From positions 1 to 64,000 of the forward strand of contig CAKQGQ010000012.1 of assembly GCA_934233735.1 (NCBI GenBank): a stretch of DNA of 64,000 nt. The letters run 5' to 3'. The stretch is from an uncultured Clostridia bacterium. Its GTDB lineage: Bacteria; Bacillota; Clostridia; Peptostreptococcales; Anaerovoracaceae. Of the stretch, positions 53,632 to 62,869 are shown piece after piece. Every line of letters begins with the position of its first letter. Positions within the stretch are counted from its first letter, which is position 1. The notes beneath the pieces are model-generated. The model worked only from the letters and a program-made list of their open reading frames with translations, was not told the DNA's origin and made no database searches. Made by a program: the position numbers and the translations under genes.

Positions 53632-53669
53632 TTAGGCAGCAAAGTGTGTAAAAATATGTAAATAAAAAG

Positions 53670-53709
53670 CAGGAGTGGAACCCTTGATACTCGGGAATCC
53701 ACTCCTGTT
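53670..53709 (+). terminator. Terminator of the 49.9-kb surface gene
   Basis: CAGGAGTGG pairs with CCACTCCTG around a loop with further CCC/GGG pairing, followed by TTG. Confidence 0.7.
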
Positions 53710-53802
53710 GCCTTTGTACGCCCGGCGGCGCATGGTTTGACACTTATGTTTTTTTCGTAAATCATCTGCCCAATCTATTTTCATAAAATTTTTATCAATC
53801 GC

Positions 53803-53833
53803 TTGACTTGTACACTGATGTGCGATGCATGAT
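53803..53833 (+). promoter_or_regulatory. MerR-type upstream promoter of the 54.0-kb surface gene
   Basis: TTGACT (53803-53808) and CATGAT (53828-53833) are 19 bp apart. The spacer contains TGTACACTGATGTGC, related to the palindromes at 48.9 and 61.5 kb. Confidence 0.6.
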
Positions 53834-53876
53834 ATTTACATAATTTATGGACATTTTATCGAAAGTTGACTTTTGG

Positions 53877-53936
53877 GCGCGCTATTTGCCCCTTCGTTCC
53901 GCAGATATTGAAGCACCGAGATGGTTGTGATAAACT
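53877..53936 (+). promoter_or_regulatory. Set B box and promoter
   Basis: The 26-bp box (53877-53902) differs from that at 49.7 kb by one base. TTGAAG (53908-53913), 17 bp and TAAACT (53931-53936) follow. Confidence 0.7.
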
Positions 53937-53986
53937 TTCGGTAAGAAACGTATGCGAATAACCAAAACAAGGAGGTTATATTCAAA

Positions 53987-56900
53987 ATGAAGAAAAAACT
54001 ATTCACTATAGCAATTGCGCTGTGCATGGTCTTCACGATGATACCTGGGGGGGGTATTTCAGATTGAGACCGCATGGGCAGATACGACGAGCAGCAGCGG
54101 AACATCAAAGCCGGTAGAAAAAATATACATTGGCGGTAAGGAATTAAGCAGCACAGCTGGATTTTGCTATCATAATGCTACAGAGGATGAAGATGCAAAG
54201 GTTGACAATGTTGCTAACGGAGCAAATGCAATATTAGATCCAGAAAGTGGCACCTTAACCCTATATAATCTGAATGTAAATGCAACAGAAACTGGTGTAA
54301 AAGGCATTCAGTGGGGAGTGGAAGGAAACGCAAGTAATTATATTGTCTATGATTTAACAATTGATATTCCTAGTGGAAGCAACAATACAATCACAAGTAA
54401 AACAAGTACAGGAATCGCAGGCGATTTTGGATTTACAAATGGCCCATCCTTGACAATTAAAGGAGAGGGAAAACTTACTGTTAGTGGTGGTGCAACCGGT
54501 ATTTGGGTATGGAAAGACATCACAATTGAAGGAGATCCAACAATAAGTGTTATTGGTAAAAATGGTATTTCCAACAGAAATGATAGTAGCTCAGGAAAAA
54601 TAAGTATTAATGGCGGAACTTTGACAATCAGTGCCGACGAGCAGGCAATGGGCATAGTACCAACCTGCGAATATAGCAATTTCAACATTATAGCAAGCAA
54701 AGACAAAAGTGGTGACCCTGCCACAGGCTATCTTGTATCAGAAATTTCAGAATATAAATACCTGAAATTCACGCAAAAGCACAATCACTGCATCTGTGGT
54801 GCAGAGCATGAAAGCGTTGGCGACCATACTAGCAAAAGGACAATTACATTCGAAGCTTGGGATAAGACCAATAGCCTTCCGTCTTCACCAGGTTACTACT
54901 ACTTGAAAAAGGATGTCACCCTTGACTGGACATGGAACATAGATGGTGCTGAGGGTGAAGTTATCTTATGCTTGAACGGACACAAAATTTCCACGAAAGC
55001 TGATGGATACTATCAGTATAATAGACTGATTAATGTGGACAAATCAAATTTGACCCTGACAAATTGCAGAGGTACAGGTAAAGTTATAAATGAAGGAAGC
55101 GTGTCAAATATAAGAGGGATTGATATTACCTATTCAGGATACCCTAACTACAAATCCATCTTTAATATGTATGCGATAACTATTGAAGGCTTTACCAACG
55201 GAGGTGTATATCTTACAGACAGTGCTGGAAAATTTAATATGTATAGTGGTATAATCCAAAACAACAGCAGCGAATATTACGGCGGTGGCGTGACAGCATA
55301 CCCAAACCACGGATTTTATATGTACGGCGGAACCATTACCAATAATACCACCGAACAAACCGGCGGTGGAGTTTGGGTTAACGCCTCCAATTCATTTATC
55401 ATTGGAGGTAAGGTCACAATCACCGGAAATTATAAAATCACAGGCACTGAAAAGATTGCAAACAATGTATATTTAGCGAATAACGACAATATTGCAATTA
55501 GCAATACCGCATCCACTGAATCAACAATTGGTGTGACAACACGTATAAGACCTACAGAGGACAGCGATGCAGTGACGATTGCAAAAGGAGCTGATGGTTC
55601 AAACATAATGTTTGGTGAACTTGAGAAATTCAAAAACTGCTTTATCTCCGATGTTGACAGCAGCCGCATCCGCCCTGTTTTTGAAGCTAACGCTATAAAG
55701 TTTAAATATTTTGCGAAGACTCCGCAAGTAGGTTTTGCGTACAGCGAAAATACAGTTGGAAAGACATATGGAGCAGAAGCATTTACGAATGAGACGCTGA
55801 CAAGAAACGACTTAAAGGAAACCCCGAAGATTACATATTCCAGCAGCAACAAAAACATTGCAGTAGTGGATTCGGAAACAGGCGAAGTTACAATCAAAGG
55901 AGCAGGCACTGCAGTTATCACTGCTACAGCAGCCGAAACAGCAAACTATGCTGAGGCTACAGCAAGTTATACTATAAATGTAGCGAAATTGCAAATTATT
56001 GCTCCTACGGAAGACTCGACGAAATATGTATACGACGGGACTGAAAAGAACTATAAGTTCACTAATACGCAAGATAGTTGGTATTATACAATAACAGGCA
56101 ACACCCCTCAGACGAATGCAAACGAAGATGGATACACAATTACGGTATCTTTGGATGAGCCGGAGAACACCGAATGGACTGACGGAACGAGTGGAGACAA
56201 GACATACAAGTTTATAATCGCGCGAAAGGCAATTACGGCTCCTACCGCAGACTCGACGAAATATGTATACGACGGAACTGAAAAGACCTATACTTTTGGT
56301 AATATGGCAGATGCGGAGTATTATACAATAAGTGGCAACACCATTCAGACGAATGCAAACGAAGATGGATACACAATCACGGTATCTTTGAACGATAAGC
56401 AGAACACAGTCTGGACTGATAGAACGAGTGGCGACAAGACATATCAGTTTGTAATTCAAAAACAGCAGATTGCAGATCCTGAATTAATAAAAAGCATGTT
56501 TGTCTATAGCGGCGAAACCATTACACCTGAATTCAAGGAAAAGCCGGACAAGTTTACGCTTGTAGGCGCAACCAGTGCAAAAGACGCATATGTGGATGGT
56601 TCCTATATGATTACAGCAACTCCGAAAGCAAATTACAAGTTATCCGATAATCGCGAGGACGTAAATCTGCTTTGGAATATCACAAAAGCTGATCTTATCA
56701 TCCAGCCTAAGGACATTAGCATTCAGGAAGGTGATGAACTTCCGACCAACTTTGAAGTATACTACAATAAGCTGAAAGGCGGTGACAAAGCTGAAACCGC
56801 TGTTACAGGCACAATGCAATTTGAACTTTTAAAAGATGATGGAACAGCGCTGAGCGACAGTAAGACAGCAGGTGAATACATTATTCGCGTTAAGAATGCA

Positions 56901-57563
56901 GAAGAAATTACTTCAGAAAATTACAACTTGAAGTTTGAAACTGCAAAACTGACCATCACCAAGAAGTCATCTTCTTCCGGCGGCGGTTCCTACATCCAAA
57001 GACCGACAATCGTAACGGATGAAGGTGGAAATGCATCGCTCAACTATAACGGCAGCAAGCTTACAATCACCGCAAAAGACGGTTACGAAATCACAGATGT
57101 TTTGGTAAACGGCGTTTCCAAGGGTGCAGTTACAGAGCTTACAGGTCTTAAGACAGGTGATAAAGTCGAAGTTAAGACAGCTAAGAAAGCAGAACCGTCT
57201 GATCCAACCGAACCGACGAACCCGAGCACAGACAAAAATGCGAAAATCGTCAAGGGCGTTGAAAACACAACAATCGTGCTGAAGTCAAAACTGACAAAGA
57301 ACGGAAAAGTGCTTTTGGCTTGGACGAAGTCGAAGGGCTACAAAGTTGACAAGTTTGAAGTCTATCGTTCCGTAAAGAAGAGCAGCGGCTACGGCAAGGC
57401 AGCATTCTTCACCACAAAGGACGGAAGCTGGTCGAAGTACCTGAACACGAAGGAACTCAAGGCAGGCAAGACCTACTACTACAAGGTTCGCGGCGTTCGC
57501 GTCATCGACGGCAAGAAATCCTACACGCAGTGGTCGAACAAAGCATGGAGAACCGTCAAATAA
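53987..57563 (+). CDS. Phase-variable secreted surface protein, set B, in OFF frame
   Basis: ATG at 53987 follows AAGGAGG and starts a signal peptide almost identical to those of the sisters at 49.9 and 58.7 kb. A run of eight G (54047-54054) shifts the frame and ends translation at a TGA a few codons later. With seven G the frame would read MIPGGVFQIETAWA and continue open to 57563, giving about 1191 residues. The corrected protein has a short beta-helix part (GGVTAYPNHGFYMYGG), a Big-like domain, two tandem 79-residue MBG-like repeats, a domain with YNGSKLTITAKDGYEITDV and the set B C-terminal module. It is read as a slipped-strand OFF state; fixed decay or a base-count error is the alternative. 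Confidence 0.8.
54047..54054 (+). repeat. G8 slippage tract in signal-peptide codons
   Basis: The sister gene at 58.7 kb has G7 at the same codons and is in frame. The sister at 49.9 kb has the run broken by T and is in frame. Confidence 0.8.
56001..56474 (+). repeat. Tandem 237-bp repeat (two copies)
   Basis: Copies begin at 56001 and 56238 with GCTCCTAC and share long blocks such as GACTCGACGAAATATGTATA and ACGAATGCAAACGAAGATGG. Each encodes one 79-residue MBG-like domain (KYVYDGTEK...). Confidence 0.75.
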
Positions 57564-57597
57564 TTAAACAACAAAGTGTGTAAAAATATGTAAAAAA

Positions 57598-57630
57598 GCA
57601 GGAGTGGATGCGAATGTCCACTCCTGCTGT
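57598..57630. terminator. Terminator shared by the 54.0-kb surface gene and the LytTR gene
   Basis: GCAGGAGTGGA and TCCACTCCTGC form a perfect 11-bp stem over TGCGAATG, with an A-rich left flank for the leftward transcript. Confidence 0.75.
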
Positions 57631-57650
57631 ACTTGTATTTGGAAGTTTTT

Positions 57651-58475
57651 TTAATTTGCGTCTTCCTCGTCATCATAACGATGCAAGAGAAGCTCTCGGA
57701 TTTCGTTGTACTTTTTCTTGGGAATCGGGATTTTGTCCCCGTTGAGCAGAGAAAGCTCGTAACGCTCAATGGATGCAATGTAGTCAGGATTAATCAGATA
57801 GCTGCGATGCACAGGAATCAAAATATCCTTCGCGTTTTTTGCGATTTCGGCGATACCGGACTTGGCAACAATCTCCTTCTCGCTGCAGACTAAAATCGCG
57901 TCCTTTCCGAATGCGGTCACATAGATGATTTCCGCAAAAGGAACGGAATGCATGGAACCGCTGTCTCCGATGACATTCAGTCGACGCCTGTCGGTCAGTC
58001 GCTTAACTTGATTTTGAAGGTAGCTTTGCGCGAGTCGGCCCATCGTTGTCGGAACAACCTCACCTTCAGCCAGCTTCAGTTCTCCCATCGGATTTGAAAC
58101 ATGAATGTGGCGAATCTGCATACCCTGCGGCGTCTTTTCCCAAACGAAGGTGCAGCGTTGCTGACCCTGCAGGAAGTAATCCGCCGAGGCGGCAGTAGAG
58201 GTCACATATCTCGCCGAGACTGTGCAAAACCCGGCGCCGCTGCCCGAAGCAAAGAATTCCGCATTCAAAATCACGCAAGGCGGTACTTGCTTAATCGCTT
58301 CGCGTAAGTCATTTTCCGTCTTTTCGCGTCCGACGAGAAATTCGTCTTTTTGCGCGCCAATCCAGACGATGTCCTCCGCCAAATGTGAGAGTACGAAGTC
58401 CGCGCTTTGCTGCTGCCAAAATTGATGCAGGCATTCCTGTGTCAGTTGAATCGCTTCCCGTTCGAGTTTTGTCAT
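57651..58475 (-). CDS. LytTR-type regulator with N-terminal NTF2-like (SnoaL) domain
   Basis: The protein of about 274 residues begins with an NTF2-like domain (about 1-130: FWQQQSADFVLSHLAEDIVWIG, then CTFVWEKTPQGMQIRHIHVS) in place of the usual response-regulator receiver. It ends with a LytTR DNA-binding domain (FAEIIYVTAFGKDAILVC, IPVHRSYLINPDYIASIERY, IPIPKKKYNEIRELL). The ATG at 58475 follows AAAGG at a long distance; an ATG at 58499 has no ribosome binding site. It is divergent from the 58.7-kb surface gene. The set B box lies between them, so it is the natural candidate to bind all three set B promoters. The ligand is unknown. Confidence 0.85.
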   Translation of the reverse strand: MTKLEREAIQLTQECLHQFWQQQSADFVLSHLAEDIVWIGAQKDEFLVGREKTENDLREAIKQVPPCVILNAEFFASGSGAGFCTVSARYVTSTAASADYFLQGQQRCTFVWEKTPQGMQIRHIHVSNPMGELKLAEGEVVPTTMGRLAQSYLQNQVKRLTDRRRLNVIGDSGSMHSVPFAEIIYVTAFGKDAILVCSEKEIVAKSGIAEIAKNAKDILIPVHRSYLINPDYIASIERYELSLLNGDKIPIPKKKYNEIRELLLHRYDDEEDAN

Positions 58476-58516
58476 GATGTCTGTCTGCCTTTCTGCCATA
58501 TGGTTTGTCTATTGAT

Positions 58517-58546
58517 ATTTTATCAGTCCGCAATCCCTCCTGTCAA
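58517..58546 (-). promoter_or_regulatory. Promoter of the LytTR gene
   Basis: On the minus strand TTGACA (58541-58546) and TAAAAT (58517-58522) are 18 bp apart. The set B box is just upstream. Confidence 0.55.
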
Positions 58547-58572
58547 CATTTTCGGCAAAATTTGATTTTTTA

Positions 58573-58632
58573 GCGCGCTATTTGCTCCTTCGTTCCGCAA
58601 AGATTGAACATTCATAGTCATTGTGCTAAACT
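58573..58632 (+). promoter_or_regulatory. Set B box and promoter
   Basis: GCGCGCTATTTGC and CCTTCGTTCCGC are kept with one base different between them (58573-58598). TTGAAC (58604-58609), 17 bp and TAAACT (58627-58632) follow. No MerR-type second promoter is present here. Confidence 0.7.
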
Positions 58633-58671
58633 GAGAAGGAATCCACAAACAAATGCAAGGAGGATATATAA

Positions 58672-60615
58672 ATGAAGAAAAAACTATTCACAATAGCGAT
58701 TGCGCTGTGCATGGTCTTTACGATGATACCCGGGGGGGTATTTCAGGCTGAGACAGCATGGGCAGCAGGTCCTAGCAACATAACGGTAGACAATGCAACT
58801 TATTATGCTAATGGTGCATTGAAATCCATTGAGGCAAGCTTTGGCTGGGGCGGTGCGACAGATGTTGAAGTACAACTTGTACTGATGGAGAAAAAACTTA
58901 ATGGTGGTGAGAGCTATAGTAGCTATGGAGACTTTACCAATCTTGGGTATTATGGAAGAAACTTCAATTTTAAAAGTTATGAAGATATAAAAGAGCATGA
59001 TGAAGCCACAGGAGTTTTTGGATTAATCAAAAGCTCTGAAATAAAATCATACAAAGAAGGCAGACTTACAGAGGTATTGAACTTAGACGATACTGACATT
59101 CCTCTTAATGAGAACAAGTATTATTATGTATATATATGGACATTATGGGGCAAATATTATCCGGATCATTTGGTATGCGCAATCAGCGTACAGGATGGAA
59201 TTGTAAAATACGCCTCGGCGGATGGTATAAGAGGCTATAATACCTATGACGAGAATAAGCTTGATGCCGTCACAAGTGAGACTGCATATGATGTCAAAGT
59301 AACCCCGGGCGAAGGCATGACGAGAGACGAAAATTCAGGAAGCGAGTCACAGCTAAACCTTAACAAAGGCATGACCCCGGTAGTTTACACTGCAAACCCA
59401 GGATACCATTTCCCGAAAGATTACGCAGTTACAACTGTAAACGGAATCATGGTTCGCCGCGACAGTGCAACGCAGATAACGGTTTACGGCACACCGTCAG
59501 CTAATGCAACGATTAACCTTAATGCTGCAACGGAAGGCACGCCGGAAGAAAATATTGCTACGAAACCTGCCGCAAAGACCGGACTTAAATATACTGGAAA
59601 ACCGCAAACAGGCGTTGTGGCAGGCACAGGTTACACTTTAGAAGGACAAACTGAAGCAACAGATGCCGGAGATTACACAGCAACGGCAAAATTAAACACA
59701 GGATATAAATGGAGCGATGGGTCAACAGATCCGGCAACAATCGAATGGAGCATCGCGCCTGCAGGTACTGTTAGAGTAACAGTAGACAACAAGACTGCAT
59801 ATGTCGGTGATAAAGTTCCGGTGCCTACATTTATAATAGGCACACTTTGTGCAAGTGATAAGCTTGGTGGACAGGCAGTCTTCAAATATCAGCTTAAGAA
59901 TGCTGATGGCACTTATGGTGAGAAACTGAACGCACCGGATATGAGCAAGGCAGGTACATATAAGGTTACGGTTTCCGGACTTACTGTATCCAACAACTAT
60001 GCAGGTATTAAATTTGGAGAAGGAACTTTGACAATCAGCGAAAAGCCGGCTTCAGGCGGTGGACATTCCTACACGCATAGACCGACAATCATTGCGGATG
60101 AAGGCGCGGACACGCTGCTGACTTTCAACGGCACGAAGCTTTCCATTACTGCGAAAGACGGATATGAACTTTCAGATGTTTTGTTAAACGGCGTTTCCCA
60201 GGGAACGGTAACAGAACTTACAGGTCTCAAAACAGGCGATAAAGTTGAAATTACAACCGCTAAGAAAGAAGAACCGGCTGCAGATGACAATGCGAAAATC
60301 ATCGAAGGCATTGGCAACACGAGCATCGTGCTGAAGTCAAAGCTGACCAAGAACGGAAATGTGCTTCTGACATGGACGAAGTCGAAGGGCTACAAGGTAG
60401 ACTATTTCGAATTCTACCGCTCTGTAAAGAGATACAGCGGCTACGGCACGAAGGCATTCTTCACGACGACAGACGGCAGCTGGTCGAAGTACTTGAATAA
60501 TAAAGAACTCAAAGCAGGAAATACTTACTACTATAAAGTTCGCGGCGTTCGTGTAATCGACGGACAGAAGTACTATACACAGTGGTCAAACAAAGCTTGG
60601 AGAACCATTAAATAG
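58672..60615 (+). CDS. Secreted surface protein, set B (647 residues)
   Basis: The signal peptide ends ETAWA and contains a G7 tract (58732-58738) in frame, so this copy is ON but able to slip. The N-terminal domain (SNITVDNATYYANGALKSIE onwards) is unlike those of the sisters. Bacterial-repeat and MBG-like domains follow (TGYTLEGQTEATDAGDYTATAK and neighbours), then the YTHRPTIIADEG and NGTKLSITAKDGYELSDVLL domain shared with the 54.0-kb protein, and the set B C-terminal module with GSWSKYLNNKELKAG. AAGGAGG precedes the ATG. It is divergent from the LytTR gene. Confidence 0.88.
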   Translation: MKKKLFTIAIALCMVFTMIPGGVFQAETAWAAGPSNITVDNATYYANGALKSIEASFGWGGATDVEVQLVLMEKKLNGGESYSSYGDFTNLGYYGRNFNFKSYEDIKEHDEATGVFGLIKSSEIKSYKEGRLTEVLNLDDTDIPLNENKYYYVYIWTLWGKYYPDHLVCAISVQDGIVKYASADGIRGYNTYDENKLDAVTSETAYDVKVTPGEGMTRDENSGSESQLNLNKGMTPVVYTANPGYHFPKDYAVTTVNGIMVRRDSATQITVYGTPSANATINLNAATEGTPEENIATKPAAKTGLKYTGKPQTGVVAGTGYTLEGQTEATDAGDYTATAKLNTGYKWSDGSTDPATIEWSIAPAGTVRVTVDNKTAYVGDKVPVPTFIIGTLCASDKLGGQAVFKYQLKNADGTYGEKLNAPDMSKAGTYKVTVSGLTVSNNYAGIKFGEGTLTISEKPASGGGHSYTHRPTIIADEGADTLLTFNGTKLSITAKDGYELSDVLLNGVSQGTVTELTGLKTGDKVEITTAKKEEPAADDNAKIIEGIGNTSIVLKSKLTKNGNVLLTWTKSKGYKVDYFEFYRSVKRYSGYGTKAFFTTTDGSWSKYLNNKELKAGNTYYYKVRGVRVIDGQKYYTQWSNKAWRTIK

Positions 60616-60629
60616 AATATAAAATGTTG

Positions 60630-60664
60630 AAAAAAGAGGCAGTTCCATGCGAACTGCCTCAGTT
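60630..60664. terminator. Bidirectional terminator
   Basis: AGAGGCAGTTC and GAACTGCCTC form a stem over CATGC. The A tract on the left gives a U tract for the leftward MerR transcript. Confidence 0.75.
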
Positions 60665-60675
60665 AGTACATTCGA

Positions 60676-61470
60676 TTATTCTGTTTTCGCGAACTTAATC
60701 GGCAAAGCAATCTGCGTAACATAAGCATCTTTATTGGCGCCGTGCGTCGGCGGACCTTCCATATAAATATTGCGGAAGTAGCCGTGCGGTGTCAAGCCGT
60801 TTTCGGCAGCGTAATTCAAAAGGCGCTTGTGCACCTGCGGAAAGTTCTCGTAAGCGCCGCGATAATAGATGCAGATTGCAGAGGTCTGCGGGAATTTACG
60901 GATGCAAGGACCGACGCTGTCCGATGCGACCGGAATGATGTACAGACCGTCAGAATCAGAGTCCGCAGATACCTGAATGCACATTTTATGCTCGTTATCC
61001 AAACGATATTGGTGCATGGTATCAATATAAGCCTGACGAAGTTCTGCGGTTTTCTGTGCCAAATCTGCATCGTGGAATTCACGGGAAAATCCTGTGAAGG
61101 CCGGAAGCGTTACATTGCAGACCTCCATTTCCTCAATACTTGCATGCGTCTGACGAAGCTGAAGCTGAGCGATATACTGGTCAAGCTGGCTCCGGAGACG
61201 AACGAGACGATCGATTTGCTCGTTCAGATGCGTTGTATCATCAAAATAGTTTCGAATTTCAGTGAGTGACAAGCCTAAATTCTGAAGCGTGCGAATCAGG
61301 CGAATGTGTACGATGTTGTCGGCACTATAGTAACGGAAGCCGCGGTTGCCGTCCTTGAATGCAGGCTTCACTAAGCCCAGATCTTCGTAATTTATAAGCA
61401 TTCGGCGTGTAATCCCCAAAGCTCTTGTTACTTCGCCCATTTGAAAAAGATTTTTAGTTTCATTATGCAT
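60676..61470 (-). CDS. MerR family regulator with GyrI-like effector domain (paralogue 2)
   Basis: This 264-residue paralogue of the regulator at 48.0 kb has the same layout. It has a MerR winged helix (FQMGEVTRALGITRRMLINYEDLGLV), a helix of about 30 residues and a GyrI-like ligand domain ending FRNIYMEGPPTHGANKDAYV. It lacks the cysteine-bearing insertion. It is divergent from the secreted transglutaminase-like gene. The shared 175-bp gap holds overlapping promoters and a TGCACACCGATGTGCA operator, so it likely represses itself and activates the neighbour when its ligand binds. Confidence 0.9.
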   Translation of the reverse strand: MHNETKNLFQMGEVTRALGITRRMLINYEDLGLVKPAFKDGNRGFRYYSADNIVHIRLIRTLQNLGLSLTEIRNYFDDTTHLNEQIDRLVRLRSQLDQYIAQLQLRQTHASIEEMEVCNVTLPAFTGFSREFHDADLAQKTAELRQAYIDTMHQYRLDNEHKMCIQVSADSDSDGLYIIPVASDSVGPCIRKFPQTSAICIYYRGAYENFPQVHKRLLNYAAENGLTPHGYFRNIYMEGPPTHGANKDAYVTQIALPIKFAKTE

Positions 61471-61526
61471 TTTGTCCCCACCCCGTTGGTATTTATAAAT
61501 TTTTTTGAAAATTTTTCATAAAACAC

Positions 61527-61557
61527 TTGACTTGCACACCGATGTGCAGGATATAAT
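61527..61557 (+). promoter_or_regulatory. MerR-type promoter of the transglutaminase-like gene
   Basis: TTGACT (61527-61532) and TATAAT (61552-61557) are 19 bp apart. The perfect palindrome TGCACA-CCGA-TGTGCA nearly fills the spacer, a classic MerR layout. Confidence 0.8.
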
Positions 61558-61558
61558 C

Positions 61559-61587
61559 ATTATATATAATTGCTACCCGTATGTCAA
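61559..61587 (-). promoter_or_regulatory. Promoter of MerR paralogue 2
   Basis: On the minus strand TTGACA (61582-61587) and TATAAT (61559-61564) are 17 bp apart. The palindrome lies just downstream. Confidence 0.7.
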
Positions 61588-61644
61588 GATTCAGACGACA
61601 TACAATCAGCAAAGAAACTCACAAAAAAAGGGGGAAAAACAAAA

Positions 61645-62814
61645 ATGAAAAAAAAGAAAAGCTTGGTTTTGCTCTTAGCACTTTCTTTGGTAATTTCCAT
61701 GGTTCCGCTGCAGGCATCTGCGGTTGTTAAAAGTGCAGGAACACCGGCAACCGTGCAGAGCCTGACTTCGAGCGAAAATTTAGAGCATAATTTTGTGAAT
61801 GCGACGGCAAACGGAACTTCCTTGTATGTGGAAGTGGAAACTCCGATTCAGGCGTCGGAGTTCAATGTATCCGTCAGAAAAGTGCAGTCCGGCGGCTCGA
61901 GTGCATGGTATACCCGCGTTTACCCAACAAATGCCGGCGACTATTATCGCTTTGAATTCAGTCTGCCGAACTATGTACCGAGAGCAGGCGGAGCGCTCAG
62001 CGGTGACTATGTGCTGATTATCACGATGCAAAAAGGAAACGGCACAAGTGATGTTTTCTATAAAAACTGCGCTTTCCGTGTAACAAACGGACAGTTCTCG
62101 ATTTTGCAGTACGATAAAATCATCAAAGAAAATGCAAGACTGGATACGAAAGCAAACAAGAAAAAGGTTTCTAACTTTAAAAAAACCAATATGAGCGATG
62201 TGAAATCCATTTGTTTCCGTGATCCGGTGACGAAAAAAGTTGCCTCCGTGACAACGAAAAAGGTGAAATACTTTAAGACTGTTTCAAATCAGGTTGTAAA
62301 GGGAGCAAGCACGGACTACGAAAAGCTTTTGAAGATTTATGAGTATGTAGCAGAGAATTTCTACTATGATGATATTGCTTTTTCCAGCGGAACGAAGCAG
62401 TATGTCGATCCGTACCGCAACCTCTATAATATGAGAAATAAAAAGAAGAGTGCAAACAGCCAGGGCGGCAAGGTTGCAACAACCTGCGTGGGCTATTCGG
62501 CTGCAGTATGTGCGCTTGCCAGAGCACAGGGCATTCCGACCAGAATCGTAAACGGTCATCATATCAGTCTGAATAACAGCGGTTTCAACACATGGTCAAC
62601 CGAAAAGAATATTACGGAGCTTGACCACTGGTGGAATGAGTGCTATGTGGACGGACGCTGGATTACCGTCGATGCAACGCCGGGCAACAGCAACAAGTGG
62701 AACAGAAATACCAACAAGTGGACTTACACAGGCCTGACGAACTACATCTATTTCGACCCGACGCCGGAGCAGCTTGCAACTTCGCATGTATTGCTTGAGA
62801 TTAAGGGTGCATAA
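61645..62814 (+). CDS. Secreted transglutaminase-like domain protein
   Basis: The protein has about 389 residues. The signal peptide runs to about PLQASA. After an N-terminal domain of roughly 180 residues comes a transglutaminase/protease-like core with the nucleophile in TTCVGYSAAVCALARAQGIP, the histidine in ELDHWWNECYVDG and the aspartate in WITVDATPG. Such enzymes cross-link, deamidate or cut proteins at the cell surface. The ATG at 61645 follows AAAAAGGGGG; the frame open from 61570 has no start signal. Control by a MerR promoter of the same kind as two surface genes suggests it acts on the surface coat, which is inference. Confidence 0.88.
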   Translation: MKKKKSLVLLLALSLVISMVPLQASAVVKSAGTPATVQSLTSSENLEHNFVNATANGTSLYVEVETPIQASEFNVSVRKVQSGGSSAWYTRVYPTNAGDYYRFEFSLPNYVPRAGGALSGDYVLIITMQKGNGTSDVFYKNCAFRVTNGQFSILQYDKIIKENARLDTKANKKKVSNFKKTNMSDVKSICFRDPVTKKVASVTTKKVKYFKTVSNQVVKGASTDYEKLLKIYEYVAENFYYDDIAFSSGTKQYVDPYRNLYNMRNKKKSANSQGGKVATTCVGYSAAVCALARAQGIPTRIVNGHHISLNNSGFNTWSTEKNITELDHWWNECYVDGRWITVDATPGNSNKWNRNTNKWTYTGLTNYIYFDPTPEQLATSHVLLEIKGA

Positions 62815-62869
62815 AAGGATGCAGAGATACTAAGAACTGCTGACAATTTAAAAACATTCTGATGACAAT

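Noticed and set aside
49861..60615. LPXTG sortase anchoring of the surface proteins
   Set aside because: None of the proteins ends in LPXTG, a hydrophobic helix and a positive tail; all end right after the Fn3-like module.
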